From: Phytopythium helicoides
Taxonomy: Eukaryota; Oomycota; Peronosporomycetes; Pythiales; Pythiaceae
Direction: 5' to 3'
NCBI GenBank assembly: GCA_024867545.1
Contig: JANFNE010000024.1
Span: forward strand, 124,001 to 188,000
Length of the DNA stretch: 64,000 bases
Shown here: positions 1 through 9,411 of the stretch, in pieces
Position numbering within the stretch: position 1 is the stretch's first letter
Layout of the letters: each line of letters starts with the position of its first letter
Notes under the pieces: model-generated
Told to the model about the DNA's origin: nothing
The model's input: only the letters and a program-made list of their open reading frames with translations
The model's database searches: none
Position numbers and translations under genes: made by a program

Positions 1-2069
1 TCAGCCGCCTGTCGTGCAGCTTCCAGTTGCGCTTGCGCCTCGCTCACTTCCTGGCGCAGAGCAGCTTCGGTTTGAGCTGCCTCTTGGGCCTTCGCATCCG
101 CAGCTTCTTGAGCATCAGCCAGCTGCTGCTGCGTCGAAGCAAGCTCGCTGCGGAGCGCTTCGATCAGATCATCCTTGCCAGCGATGCTCTCGTTGACCAA
201 TCGAAGCTCTTCTGACACAGACTCCTTCTCCGCAGCTAGCGACGAGATCTCGTCATTGAGTCGAGCGTTCTCGCTGGCAAGGCGCTCATTCTCCTCGACG
301 AGTTCAGAAGAGACAGCCACCTCCTGGACCTTCGGCTCCGACACGTCGACAGAGCTTTCCTCGACGTCAGCCTTTGGCTGCGGCGCAGCATCCTCTTCTT
401 CAATTGGCTCGCTCGTCTCCTCGATATCAGTATCATCCTGGACCTGCTCGGCGTCACCTGATGGAGCAGGAGCCTCGAATGACACAGGTCCGTCAGCAAC
501 AGTAGGCTCAACCACAGACAAGAACGCATGCAGCTTCGAAGAAGACTGCGACTGCTGCGGCGGTTGGTGGTTGGCCGACTGGTGGTTCACCGACACTTCC
601 TCGACCACGAAGAAAGAGTGGTCGCGGTCCGACTGGATGCTACTGCGACGGTCAGACTGGATGCTGTAGCGGCGGTCGCTACCGTCGAGGCTGTGGAAGC
701 TCTCGTTGTGGTGGCTCTCTGAGTCATCCTCCACCGGCTCCTCGATGGGAGTAGCCTCTTCTTCAGCTTCCTCGTGTGCATCCTCAGGCTGTGCCGGAGG
801 AGCAGCCTCCTCATCCCGCTGCGAAGGAGCAGCGACTGCAGGACCAGGCGTGCTAGACGGCACCACGCTGGTCAAGAACGCAGCAAGCTTGGACGCCGGG
901 GCCGACTTCACTGAAGAATCCTTGTTAACGGATGCCGGAGCGCTCTTGCTCTGGTTCGAGAACGCAGCAAACGCAGACAGCTTGCTCGGGGGAGAGGATG
1001 GAGGCGAGTGCGACGCATCCCCACCGGATCCATTCGATGACGATGAAAACCGGCCAGAGAACGCTGCGGGGATCGAGAGCTTCGACACCGATCGCGGGGC
1101 GGAGCCCTTCGCTCGAGTCATTCGATGGTGTAGGAGGACCGTTGCTGTTCGTAAGGCTGCTGCGGGATGTTGAAGTGGTAGTGTTTGTTGAGGAGGACGA
1201 CCGGTTATTCTTGAAGATCGACGGGATGCGTAGTCGAGATGTCGTCGTTTGTTGTTTAGGCGATGTCGCCGAAGCCGATGCCGAGGATGTGCGGTCGGCA
1301 GACGCCGATGCCGACGATGTGCGGTCAAACGCGTCGTCCTCGATCTCCTCCGAGAACGACGTCGTCGACCCGCGCTGCAGCTCTGACGAGGCGCTGGTGA
1401 CACTTGAAATCGACGACGAGCGGTTCGTCATCGGCTTGGGGACCGAGACGGCCGGGAGCGGGGCCTTGACTGGCTGGGGCGGAGGGTTCGTAACCGTTGC
1501 CTTGACTGGCGGCGCTGTCGGGAACTTGTTCAGGAACGCTGAGAGGCGGTTGCTGCTGTTGGCGGTGCTGCCCGTGGACTGCGGCGGCGCGATGGAGGAC
1601 GCTGGGCCAATGTTGTGTCCCGACAGTCGGTTCTCGTCGTTGGCCGGGTTGGGGTCGAAGAACTGCGCCATCTTGTTGGCGGCCGTGGGGCGGTACTTCT
1701 TCTGCAGCGCGACGATGCACTCATTGACGGCGACCTCGTTGACCTCGTCGAGTAGCTGGACGGTGGTGAAGATCTGGTGCTCGTCGAGCTGTGCGCGGCT
1801 GCGGCACCACTTGATGAAGAACTGAACGCGCTCGAGCGCGTGGAAAGGTAGAGAGCTGGTTGAGCGATCGCTGCAGTTTCTTTGGCAGCTCGCTCTCGCT
1901 CTCGCGCTCGCCTTGCGTGAGCGCGTTCGTGAGCAGGCACAACGCGCGGCCGTCCTTGAGGAACGGCGCACAGCGAGCGCGTGTCCACGAGCGGCTCCTT
2001 GAGGTTCTCGAGCGCGCCGTGGGCCTCGAGCTCCTCGCGCACCCACGCGATGCTCGCGGTCGTCGACAT
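1..2069 (-). CDS. Calponin-homology (CH) domain coiled-coil protein, 5' part only
   Basis: Runs off the left edge, so the C-terminus is missing. The ATG at 2069 opens a CH domain of about 115 residues, split over three frames: the start (IAWVREELEAHGALENLKEP), the middle (FLKDGRALCLLTNAL) and the end (LERVQFFIKWCR, then FTTVQLLDEVNEVAVNECIVAL). Frame changes near 1960, 1845 and 1082 each need one extra base removed. After the CH domain comes a long Ser/Pro/Ala-rich, probably disordered stretch with repeated KLxAFL-like motifs and a tandem RRSSIQSD/RRYSIQSD repeat. A heptad-rich coiled coil (from about position 310 down to 1) reaches the edge. CH domains bind actin or microtubules, so a cytoskeletal linker role is likely but inferred. 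The frame breaks look like sequence errors, not decay, because the protein reads well on both sides. Confidence 0.7.
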
Positions 2070-3134
2070 GCCGTCAGCTGGGACAGAGGGGGGAAGTGCA
2101 GGGGGAGCGTCCGCCTCGCGGCCGAGGGGGAGGAGGGGTCAACTTCTTCTTCTGCAAAACGCGAGCGCCAATTAATCGACAGCGAACGCAGGAGCGCCCT
2201 GCACACACACAGGCACAGGCACCTACCGACGCGGGGGGCGACTGCGAACTGCGCGGCTGCAGGGGGCGGAAGGGCGGGCAGGGACGTCGCGCGCGCGCCG
2301 CCGCCGTCGGTCGTCTCGGCCGCGCTGGCCTTTCTCGCGCGAAAACTGTGCGTCTCCGGATGCAGGCGGTCGGTGACTCGCGTTCCACCGTGGGGGTAGA
2401 GAGAGAGCGTATCCGGATGGGAGTATAGCTGCGGGAGTGGAGCATAGTGTAATCGTCACGTCGAACGGGCAATTTTGGTATAGTTGATGCGCCGATTATG
2501 CGGATGGAGGTGTAGTAATATACGATGTGTGACGTTGACACGCTTTGCTGATTTTTTCGAGGAACCGTCATGCAACATTGGGGAGGAAGCGGCGGCGCGC
2601 CAAGCAGCAAAAAATGCTTCAAATCCGCATGTGATCCTGTCGCTGTCGAGAATTGGATAGTGCTCGATGTTTCCCACCGACATGCTGGGCCGTTCCAAAT
2701 GACCTCATTAATGAGAAGAAAAAAAAAGAGAGTTGCATGGGTTTTGGTCTAGATTGTCGAGACAAACAAGTTTACCAGACAGCAATGGGTAACAGGACCT
2801 GTTGAGTGAGCAGCACTGACCTGGTTGAGATGGCTAGAACATTCCCCTCAACATCATACTCGCTACAAAACCATAATTACAATCTATAATCACTCTTACG
2901 ATATGTTTCTCTTGGTGTGTGTGTGTTCCCAGCATTCTCGAACATATTTTATTGATTCAGCGATAACCAAAAAATGGGAGCTGTCGTCTTATTGGTCGTG
3001 GCTTGAGCATCACGCACATCCTCGAGAATCACCGTACGGCTAAACAAGCAACCGTGTTGACAAACTCAATAGAGTCATTTGCATGTTCTCATTTCTAGTA
3101 ATGGCGACCACTCGTCGGCAGGGGATCAGTCAGC
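2070..3134. other. Intergenic stretch, no supported gene
   Basis: Holds the presumed promoter of the CH-domain gene and about 900 bp of lower-GC DNA. A minus-strand frame at 2456-2698 has some protein-like composition but no recognisable domain. I see no RNA gene or clear repeat here. Confidence 0.4.
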
Positions 3135-3350
3135 GACAGCTCAGATCTTGAAAGCTTTGAAGATGCAAGTCTTCAAAGCAGTGGTGAGGAGCCTGTGGTT
3201 TCATACGGGTTCTATGACAACGAAAGCAACTCGACTGGTAACAATTAAGACAGCAACACAGACATTGAGTGTGATGGAAACAACAATATCACCCAAGATG
3301 ATGATTGTGAACGTGACGTTAAGTCTTCAAGCCTGAATGGCCACTATTAG
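3135..3350 (+). pseudogene. Possible relic of an acidic transposase N-terminus
   Basis: One plus-strand frame reads as a short acidic, Ser/Asn-rich stretch (DSSDLESFEDASLQSSGEEP, then YDNESNSTGNN) with one internal stop near 3246. It closes on a stop at 3348-3350. Acidic Ser/Asp leaders of this kind are common at the start of piggyBac-type and other eukaryotic transposases. No catalytic region follows, so this is only a guess at a relic. It could equally be chance open reading. Confidence 0.15.
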
Positions 3351-3975
3351 ATAGAGAACCGTCATAAAAATTGCTCGAGGACACTTCCGACACCTCATGC
3401 AGAGCAAACAACCCCCTTGAGCATTAAAATCGGACCGTTAACGATAAGCTTGGCCTTGTGCACCCTAGACTTCCGCGTTTTGCCAATATAACCGGCTCCA
3501 AAATCCGCACTGACAAATAGGCAGTCACTCGTCAACGCAACCAACCACGCAAAAGTGAGAGTGGTGGATGCTACTACCTTTTGCTGGCCTACTCTGCCGC
3601 GTCAATGAGATTGCAACGATAACACGGCATATCAAACTTGAGAATAAAATATATCCAAACATGACATGTTGCCAGCATTGAGCTCGGTGAGGGTAATGAG
3701 GGTTTCCACACTTGTTGTAGCTGGTGCTACAGAGCGCCATGGCCGCCGGGGTTGTAGCCCAGTAGCCATAGCACTTTGCACGAAAGGTCGAGTCCGTCGG
3801 GAGTTTCCTAACTGGCAATCGATTGCCAAGAGTCGCACTGCATGTAACCACTGGGGGTTGGAACTCGAGGTATGAGACCATGAATACAAATCACTTCCAA
3901 TCTTACTTGGAGTCGAGAACCCGAACAAAGAATTCTTTAGCTGGGGGGACTTTCAACGAGTGAAGAACCAACAGT
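3351..3975. other. Leader side of the gypsy element, no LTR recognised
   Basis: This 625-bp stretch precedes the gag-pol start. I searched by eye for an LTR (TG...CA ends, a copy also downstream of 8553) and a tRNA-complementary primer site just before 3976, and found neither convincingly. A minus-strand frame around 3525-3881 reads through but shows no domain. Confidence 0.3.
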
Positions 3976-6900
3976 ATGGAAGCCGGCGGCGGAGAGATGG
4001 TACCGCGCGATGAGCGCCTGCCATTCGCAGCCTATCCACCGAGGATCAGGATTCCGCCGCTGCCAGACGACAATGACGTGACGATGCTGCAAGAGACTCT
4101 AACACGGACAGCGGTACGCCAGACCGTGCCACTCGATGAAACGCGCCAACAGGTCCAAGCATTGGCAAATCATTCGGCCGCGGTGCACCAACGGACGGAA
4201 GAACAGATCAGTCATGTTCAACGTCAACACAATGAGCTCGCCAACAAAACTGCTGAGTATCTGCAAATGCACCATGATCAGCAGGATGCGCTGAGGCAAC
4301 AGCAGGAATACATGAAGCACCAGCAGGAGGAAATGCGGCAGCAAATGGAAGAACACCGTCAGTACATAGCAGAGCAGTACCGCCTGCTCAAGGAGGCCCA
4401 AGAGGCAGTCGGAGTTCAAGGACAAACTATCAAGAGTCTCGCAGAGGCGGTGCGACCTCAAAACCAAGCGCGCTGGAGCGCGTTTGCACAAGGCGATGAC
4501 GCGGTGATGAATATCGCACACCAAGAAACTGCGCCGGCGGTCACTGTAGTGCAAGCTGGCGTGAGCGGCCCGACGCCGCCGATGTACCGTGGTTGCACGA
4601 AGCAGGACAAGAGAGCGTTTATGGATAGCTACATGGTATATCAGAGACGTGTCCGGGCGCTAAACCAGAATGAGCAGGTTCAAGTTCGACTAACGCCGCT
4701 GGGAGCGTGCATCGAACAGAGTACTATGGTGCGGATCTGCGACACCGAACTCTTTAAGGCAGAGATGGAGGTAACCCAGGCCGAGTGGCGCGACTATTTC
4801 CTATCAGCCCGCCAGCCTGACCACACGGCCTACAAGAAACTGGAACAAGCAGTGAGCTCAATGCGCATGGATACATCGTTGCAAGATGCCCAGTCACGCA
4901 TTGCACGCATGAGGTCCGACTTCTACGCCATCTTGAACCAGCTTAACATGGAGGACATAATGCAGCAAGATCCGAAGGTCGTTGTGGGATATTTGATAGA
5001 GGCACTCCGGCCTCCGGTCTTCAAGGCCTCAGTGAAGGACCAGCTTGGGCGTCCAAGGTACAAATCAACGAGGTCTAACATGCAAACTTTCCTGAAATGG
5101 CTTCGACCTGAGTTAGAGACGTTCATGAAGTATGAACCGCACATATCCAGTGTTTCAAACGCGGCGCAGACTGGCGGCAACAAAAACAACAACAAAGGAA
5201 ACCAGAAGTCAACCCCACCGGAGATGTTGAAATCGGGCGTCAAAGAGGCAACCGCGGGGAACGGAAAGCAGAGTGGTACGGACCTACCGAAACAACACGG
5301 GGGTCATCAGAACAGCAAGGGAAACGAGCGGAAAAACAATGGCGGTGATGGCAAGGCTTGTTTCAAATGTGGCGACTTAACGCATGGGGTGTTCCAGTGT
5401 CCGGACATTGCGAATGCATCCGAAGCGAAAATGCTATACGAACAGCGGACAGGGCGGAAGGTGATGAAACCTGTTGCAGCTGTGGCGCACAATTCGGAAG
5501 GAGCACCTAGCGGATCTGCAGCGATCCCGTGCACAGTGAACGACACTGTCAAAACATTTATTACCCCTGACACAGGAGCAGAGGTGTCGGTGGTCGCGCC
5601 CACACTGCTCGACAAGCTGAAGAAGCGCGGAATGTGGCTAACGGCGCAAAACTTGCCTGAGGCGACAATTGTGGCAGGAATTGGTGAGCAACCACTGGCA
5701 ATATCGACGAAGGTCATGCTGGACTTGCGATTTTCGACCCCAGGAGGACCATTGGTGCTACAGAATGTGGTCTGCTGGGTCGTAACCCAGCAGCTTCCGA
5801 ATGGGCTGGGCGAATTGCTGCTCTCGCGACCAGTGATGGAGCGACTCGGATATAGTTCTGAACGCTTGTTGCACGACGCACAGCAGGCGCAACAACTCTA
5901 TGATTTGGCCGATGTGGATGGTGGTTGCAATACCAACGAGCGACATGTGTTCGCACTCGTCACGGAAACGGATCCCTTGCAGCCTACCGAAGAGGAACAG
6001 GCCATGCAGGATGACGAGGCACAGGCGTGCTTTCCGACACCAGAGACTGATGTGAGTGAAGATGTGGAGGAAGTGCGCCGTATACTGATGGATAAGGTGG
6101 AGGATGCACGCAAGAATGGAGCGTCGGAGGATTACATTTCCAGTTTGAGGCCGCTGCTGGAGAAATTTATTGATGTCTTTCGCTTGACACTTGGGCGTGA
6201 TCCCCCGGTAGACATGCCGCCAATGGAGATAACCCTAAAGAATGGCGCTGTCCCAGTGCGCTGTCGCGCCAGGCGGTATTCGCAAGAACATCGTGAGTTT
6301 CTGCAGAGCCACGTGCGCCAGTTGCTGGATGGAGGTTTATGCTATCGAAATCCAAAGAGCCGATGGTGCTCACCGCCCCACATCGTGAAGAAACCAGGAG
6401 TGCGCAAATATCGGATGACGGTCGACGTCCGTGGGCCTAATGCGTGTGTGGAGCCAATCGCATGGCCGATGCCGATTCTGGAGGTCATTCTCGAAAGACT
6501 GCGGCTGTCGAAGTACTTTTTCCTGGTCGATTTTTTCAAAGGATTCTTGCAGTTTGCCATGGCCGAGCATTGCCAGGAGATCTATTCCATTTTGACCGAG
6601 GAAGGAGTGATTACACCCACTCGTGTGCTGATGGGAGGAACAAACAGCGTCGCATACGTGCAGTCGACGGTGCAAGCCATGTTTGAGGAACTGTTCAACA
6701 AAGGTCTGCTAGGGTGGATCGACGATCTTCTTGGTTACGCCGACAGCGAGATAAATCTGCTTCAGATACTGACGAGAATGCTAGAGATTTGTGAGGAGAA
6801 GGGACTCAAGCTTAATCCTGAGAAGTGTTTTTTCTTCGTCCGCAAAGCCCTGTGGTGCGGGAGGATCGTGTCTGGTGCTGGAGTACGCCATGACCCTGCT

Positions 6901-8553
6901 CGTATCGAAGCCCTGACAAGGCTCCCAACACCAACAACCGGTCAGGAGCTCCAACAATTTCTTTGCGCTCTCAATTGGATGAGACAGTCGCTACCAGCAT
7001 TTAACAAGCTTGTGCAACCTCTGATGGATTTCATGGAGCGCGTGTATGAACAAGGAGGAGGCCGTTCGAAAACGCACGTACGCAAGGTCGTCCTTAATGA
7101 CCTGCGCTGGGGACCAACAGAAGACGCTGCACTCGATCAGTGCAAGGAGGCGCTGAGCAAGGCACTTCAGCTTTCTCACCCTGACCCGAAAAAGCGACTG
7201 TGCGTGTTCACTGATGCCAGCGAAAAACACTGGGGCGCGGCACTGACCCAAGTATCGCGGGAGCAGTTGCATCGCCCTCTGAGTGAGCAAGATCACGAGC
7301 CATTGATGATGCTCAGTGGCACGTTCTCAGGCGCGGCTCAACGGTGGGCAATTGTGGAGAAAGAGGCATACGCGATTGTCGAGACGTGTCGCCGAGCTGA
7401 CTATCTGCTTCATCGTCGGGACGGGTTCGCGCTATACACAGATCACCGCAATTTGCGCTACATTTTCGACCCGCACGGTGTCTCGAACGGCGTACCGAAG
7501 TACACAGCCGACAAGCTCCATCGTTGGGCGCTGTTATTGATGGCTTATACCTACGAGATCTACGACATCTCAGGCGAGGCAAACGTGTGGGCAGACCTTT
7601 TGTCGAGGTGGGGGTCATCATTTAAAACAGTCTGCGCCATCAGCCGGTTGCCGATGCCGTTGTCACCGCAACTAGATGATCATTTCGTGTGGCCAACTGT
7701 GCGAGATATCGCATTGGCGCAGGAGTGCGTGGCGCCACCTACAGGCATGCAGCAGTCCGCAGAGGACAAGTTGTGGCGCGACAGCGAGGACCGTGTTTGG
7801 ATCCCCGACGATGCAGTAAATCTGGCACTACGGATCTGCATTGTGGGCCATTTCGGCGCTGCCGGCCACCGCAGCAGTACAGCAACGCTGTCTGCAATTA
7901 GCCAGCGGTTTGTATGGACCGGCCAGGCCAAGGACGTCTCAGACTTCGTCCGCCGCTGCTTGCACTGTGCTAGCGCAGTCGGTGGGCCGCCACAACCACG
8001 CCTGCTAGGAGAAGCGCTCCATGCAGACAAGCCCAACGAACTCATCCACTGGGACTACCTGTATATGGGCAAGAGTGACAAGGCGTACGAGTACGTCCTG
8101 GTGATCAAGGATGACGCGTCCAAGTTCGTGTGGCTGCTTCCATGCACGGCAGCGACCGCAGACAACACCTACAACCACCTGCTCGACTGGTTCGCGTCCT
8201 TCGGCGTCTGTCGCTCGTGGGTCAGCGACCAAGGCACGCATTTTAAAAACAAGGTGATTGAAGCATTGCAACATGCATTAGGGGCTCACCATCATTTCAC
8301 GTCCGCCGAGTCGTGCTCACGCTGCCTCAATCTCCACGGCCTTCACGATCAAGATGACCAACGATTACTGCCACTTGTTTGTCGAGGACAATACCGTCCC
8401 CAACAGGGAGTTCCCGGGCAAACCCAGTACGTCTCCCCGCCACTGTTACATTTACCGCTACCTCCAGCCACCGCCGCAACCGCACCGAACCTCCACCGCC
8501 TAACCACTCAGCGTATATCGCTGCCGCCTCGGACATCACGTCCACCACGCTAA
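3976..8553 (+). CDS. Gypsy gag-pol polyprotein (truncated integrase)
   Basis: One uninterrupted frame of 1525 codons. Gag: Gln-rich coiled coil (about residues 45-150), capsid-like region, then one zinc knuckle CFKCGDLTHGVFQC (about 463). Protease: TPDTGAEVSVV (about 533). Reverse transcriptase: MTVDVRGPN, FLVDFFKGF and the catalytic WIDDLLGYA box (about 915-925). RNase H: CVFTDASEKHWG and YTDHRNLRYIF. Integrase: an H-H-C-C zinc module ending CLHCA, then the first two acidic catalytic positions (IHWDYLYM and WVSDQGTHF). The region that should hold the third catalytic Glu and the C-terminal domain is replaced after HHFTSAES by unrelated sequence. Gag and pol are fused in one frame with no shift. 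The intact long frame suggests fairly recent activity of the parent element, but this copy should not integrate by itself. Confidence 0.85.
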   Translation: MEAGGGEMVPRDERLPFAAYPPRIRIPPLPDDNDVTMLQETLTRTAVRQTVPLDETRQQVQALANHSAAVHQRTEEQISHVQRQHNELANKTAEYLQMHHDQQDALRQQQEYMKHQQEEMRQQMEEHRQYIAEQYRLLKEAQEAVGVQGQTIKSLAEAVRPQNQARWSAFAQGDDAVMNIAHQETAPAVTVVQAGVSGPTPPMYRGCTKQDKRAFMDSYMVYQRRVRALNQNEQVQVRLTPLGACIEQSTMVRICDTELFKAEMEVTQAEWRDYFLSARQPDHTAYKKLEQAVSSMRMDTSLQDAQSRIARMRSDFYAILNQLNMEDIMQQDPKVVVGYLIEALRPPVFKASVKDQLGRPRYKSTRSNMQTFLKWLRPELETFMKYEPHISSVSNAAQTGGNKNNNKGNQKSTPPEMLKSGVKEATAGNGKQSGTDLPKQHGGHQNSKGNERKNNGGDGKACFKCGDLTHGVFQCPDIANASEAKMLYEQRTGRKVMKPVAAVAHNSEGAPSGSAAIPCTVNDTVKTFITPDTGAEVSVVAPTLLDKLKKRGMWLTAQNLPEATIVAGIGEQPLAISTKVMLDLRFSTPGGPLVLQNVVCWVVTQQLPNGLGELLLSRPVMERLGYSSERLLHDAQQAQQLYDLADVDGGCNTNERHVFALVTETDPLQPTEEEQAMQDDEAQACFPTPETDVSEDVEEVRRILMDKVEDARKNGASEDYISSLRPLLEKFIDVFRLTLGRDPPVDMPPMEITLKNGAVPVRCRARRYSQEHREFLQSHVRQLLDGGLCYRNPKSRWCSPPHIVKKPGVRKYRMTVDVRGPNACVEPIAWPMPILEVILERLRLSKYFFLVDFFKGFLQFAMAEHCQEIYSILTEEGVITPTRVLMGGTNSVAYVQSTVQAMFEELFNKGLLGWIDDLLGYADSEINLLQILTRMLEICEEKGLKLNPEKCFFFVRKALWCGRIVSGAGVRHDPARIEALTRLPTPTTGQELQQFLCALNWMRQSLPAFNKLVQPLMDFMERVYEQGGGRSKTHVRKVVLNDLRWGPTEDAALDQCKEALSKALQLSHPDPKKRLCVFTDASEKHWGAALTQVSREQLHRPLSEQDHEPLMMLSGTFSGAAQRWAIVEKEAYAIVETCRRADYLLHRRDGFALYTDHRNLRYIFDPHGVSNGVPKYTADKLHRWALLLMAYTYEIYDISGEANVWADLLSRWGSSFKTVCAISRLPMPLSPQLDDHFVWPTVRDIALAQECVAPPTGMQQSAEDKLWRDSEDRVWIPDDAVNLALRICIVGHFGAAGHRSSTATLSAISQRFVWTGQAKDVSDFVRRCLHCASAVGGPPQPRLLGEALHADKPNELIHWDYLYMGKSDKAYEYVLVIKDDASKFVWLLPCTAATADNTYNHLLDWFASFGVCRSWVSDQGTHFKNKVIEALQHALGAHHHFTSAESCSRCLNLHGLHDQDDQRLLPLVCRGQYRPQQGVPGQTQYVSPPLLHLPLPPATAATAPNLHRLTTQRISLPPRTSRPPR

Positions 8554-8585
8554 CCCACTTATACGTCCTCGTTAAGACCGCCTAA
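3976..8585 (+). mobile_element. Ty3/gypsy-type LTR retrotransposon, coding part, 3' end damaged
   Basis: Element body defined by the single gag-pol frame. The domain order protease, reverse transcriptase, RNase H, integrase is the Ty3/gypsy order. Terminal repeats could not be identified at either side, so the true ends are unknown. The integrase loses its family sequence at about 8315 and unrelated sequence follows, so the copy is unlikely to be autonomous. Confidence 0.8.
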
Positions 8586-8604
8586 CCTCCTCCGATCGCG
8601 ACCA

Positions 8605-9004
8605 CTACCCCCAATGTAGACAGCTCCAGCAGAGGTTGCACACCACGTGTCCCCGAGTTCTCCCGCACTGCTCACACAGCACGAGAACCTCCATCCCCGC
8701 TTCCCCGTCGTCCGCTTCGCCCGGCCGATTCCAAACTGTGCCTCCGAGCTGCCGTGCAGGGTAGTGTACCCGCTGCTCCTGCTGGCGCCAGGGTTGCTCC
8801 TCCCGACTAGGCGCCAGATGTTCCTTCACCCGCCTCCTCGCTGATGTCGACCTTCACCGGCTCGTCTGCCGAGTCTCCGCGGTTGTCTTCGTCCACCACG
8901 TAGCCCTCGTCCAAGATCACTACCATCACGTGACCATCCGCGTCTTCCACCACTCGCCATCGAACGCCATGGCCCTCGCTGGGTTCAGATACCGAGCCTA
9001 ACAA
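8605..9004 (-). CDS. Small unknown protein with a cysteine cluster
   Basis: Two minus-strand frames join into about 132 residues if one extra base near 8820 is ignored (400 bp = 3x133+1). The first part has VRWRVVEDADGHVMVVILDE. The second part has HYPARQLGGTVWNRP and ends with a zinc-binding-like cluster, CEQCGRTRGHVVCNLCWSC. It lies just 3' of, and antisense to, the damaged gypsy integrase. It may be part of a second element inserted there, or the tail of a host gene. No homologue recognised. Confidence 0.3.
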
Positions 9005-9411
9005 TGCAACAAATCATGACGCATGCCTGCCCAAGCCAACGACAAGCGGGGCACCGACATTTCAGGCATCCCAAACACAACCACTTCCACTGCTAAGCCA
9101 CGCCGTGCGGCGAGGTCGGAGTCACCACCGTTGATGCTTCTTGGCATCAGCGATTCTCGTATCTGATTGGTGCTTAGTCTATCCAATCACCTTCAAGTAC
9201 CGTTTGGATCGCTCCAGACCGTTCTGTGAGCCACCTTCTGTATCGCGTCAAGGTTTGCCGCCCTGTCCCTCCTCGCTGACTACCAGATAGTCCTTTCACG
9301 ACTACCAGGTAGCCCTCGCGTTCCCCCTTGGCTGGGGGATCGCCCCAGTCGGTTATTTCCCCTGTGGGCGCCAAAAGGCCGAGGAGAAAGGACGGCGAGC
9401 CGCCCTCGACG
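9005..9411. other. RPB2 upstream region
   Basis: About 400 bp between the small minus-strand frame and the RPB2 start. It contains an imperfect direct repeat of GACTACCAGRTAG at about 9279 and 9300. No core promoter motif was recognised. Confidence 0.3.

Noticed and set aside
3800..3975. 5' LTR or primer-binding site of the gypsy element
   Set aside because: No TG...CA-bounded direct repeat found on the other side of the element and no convincing tRNA complement.
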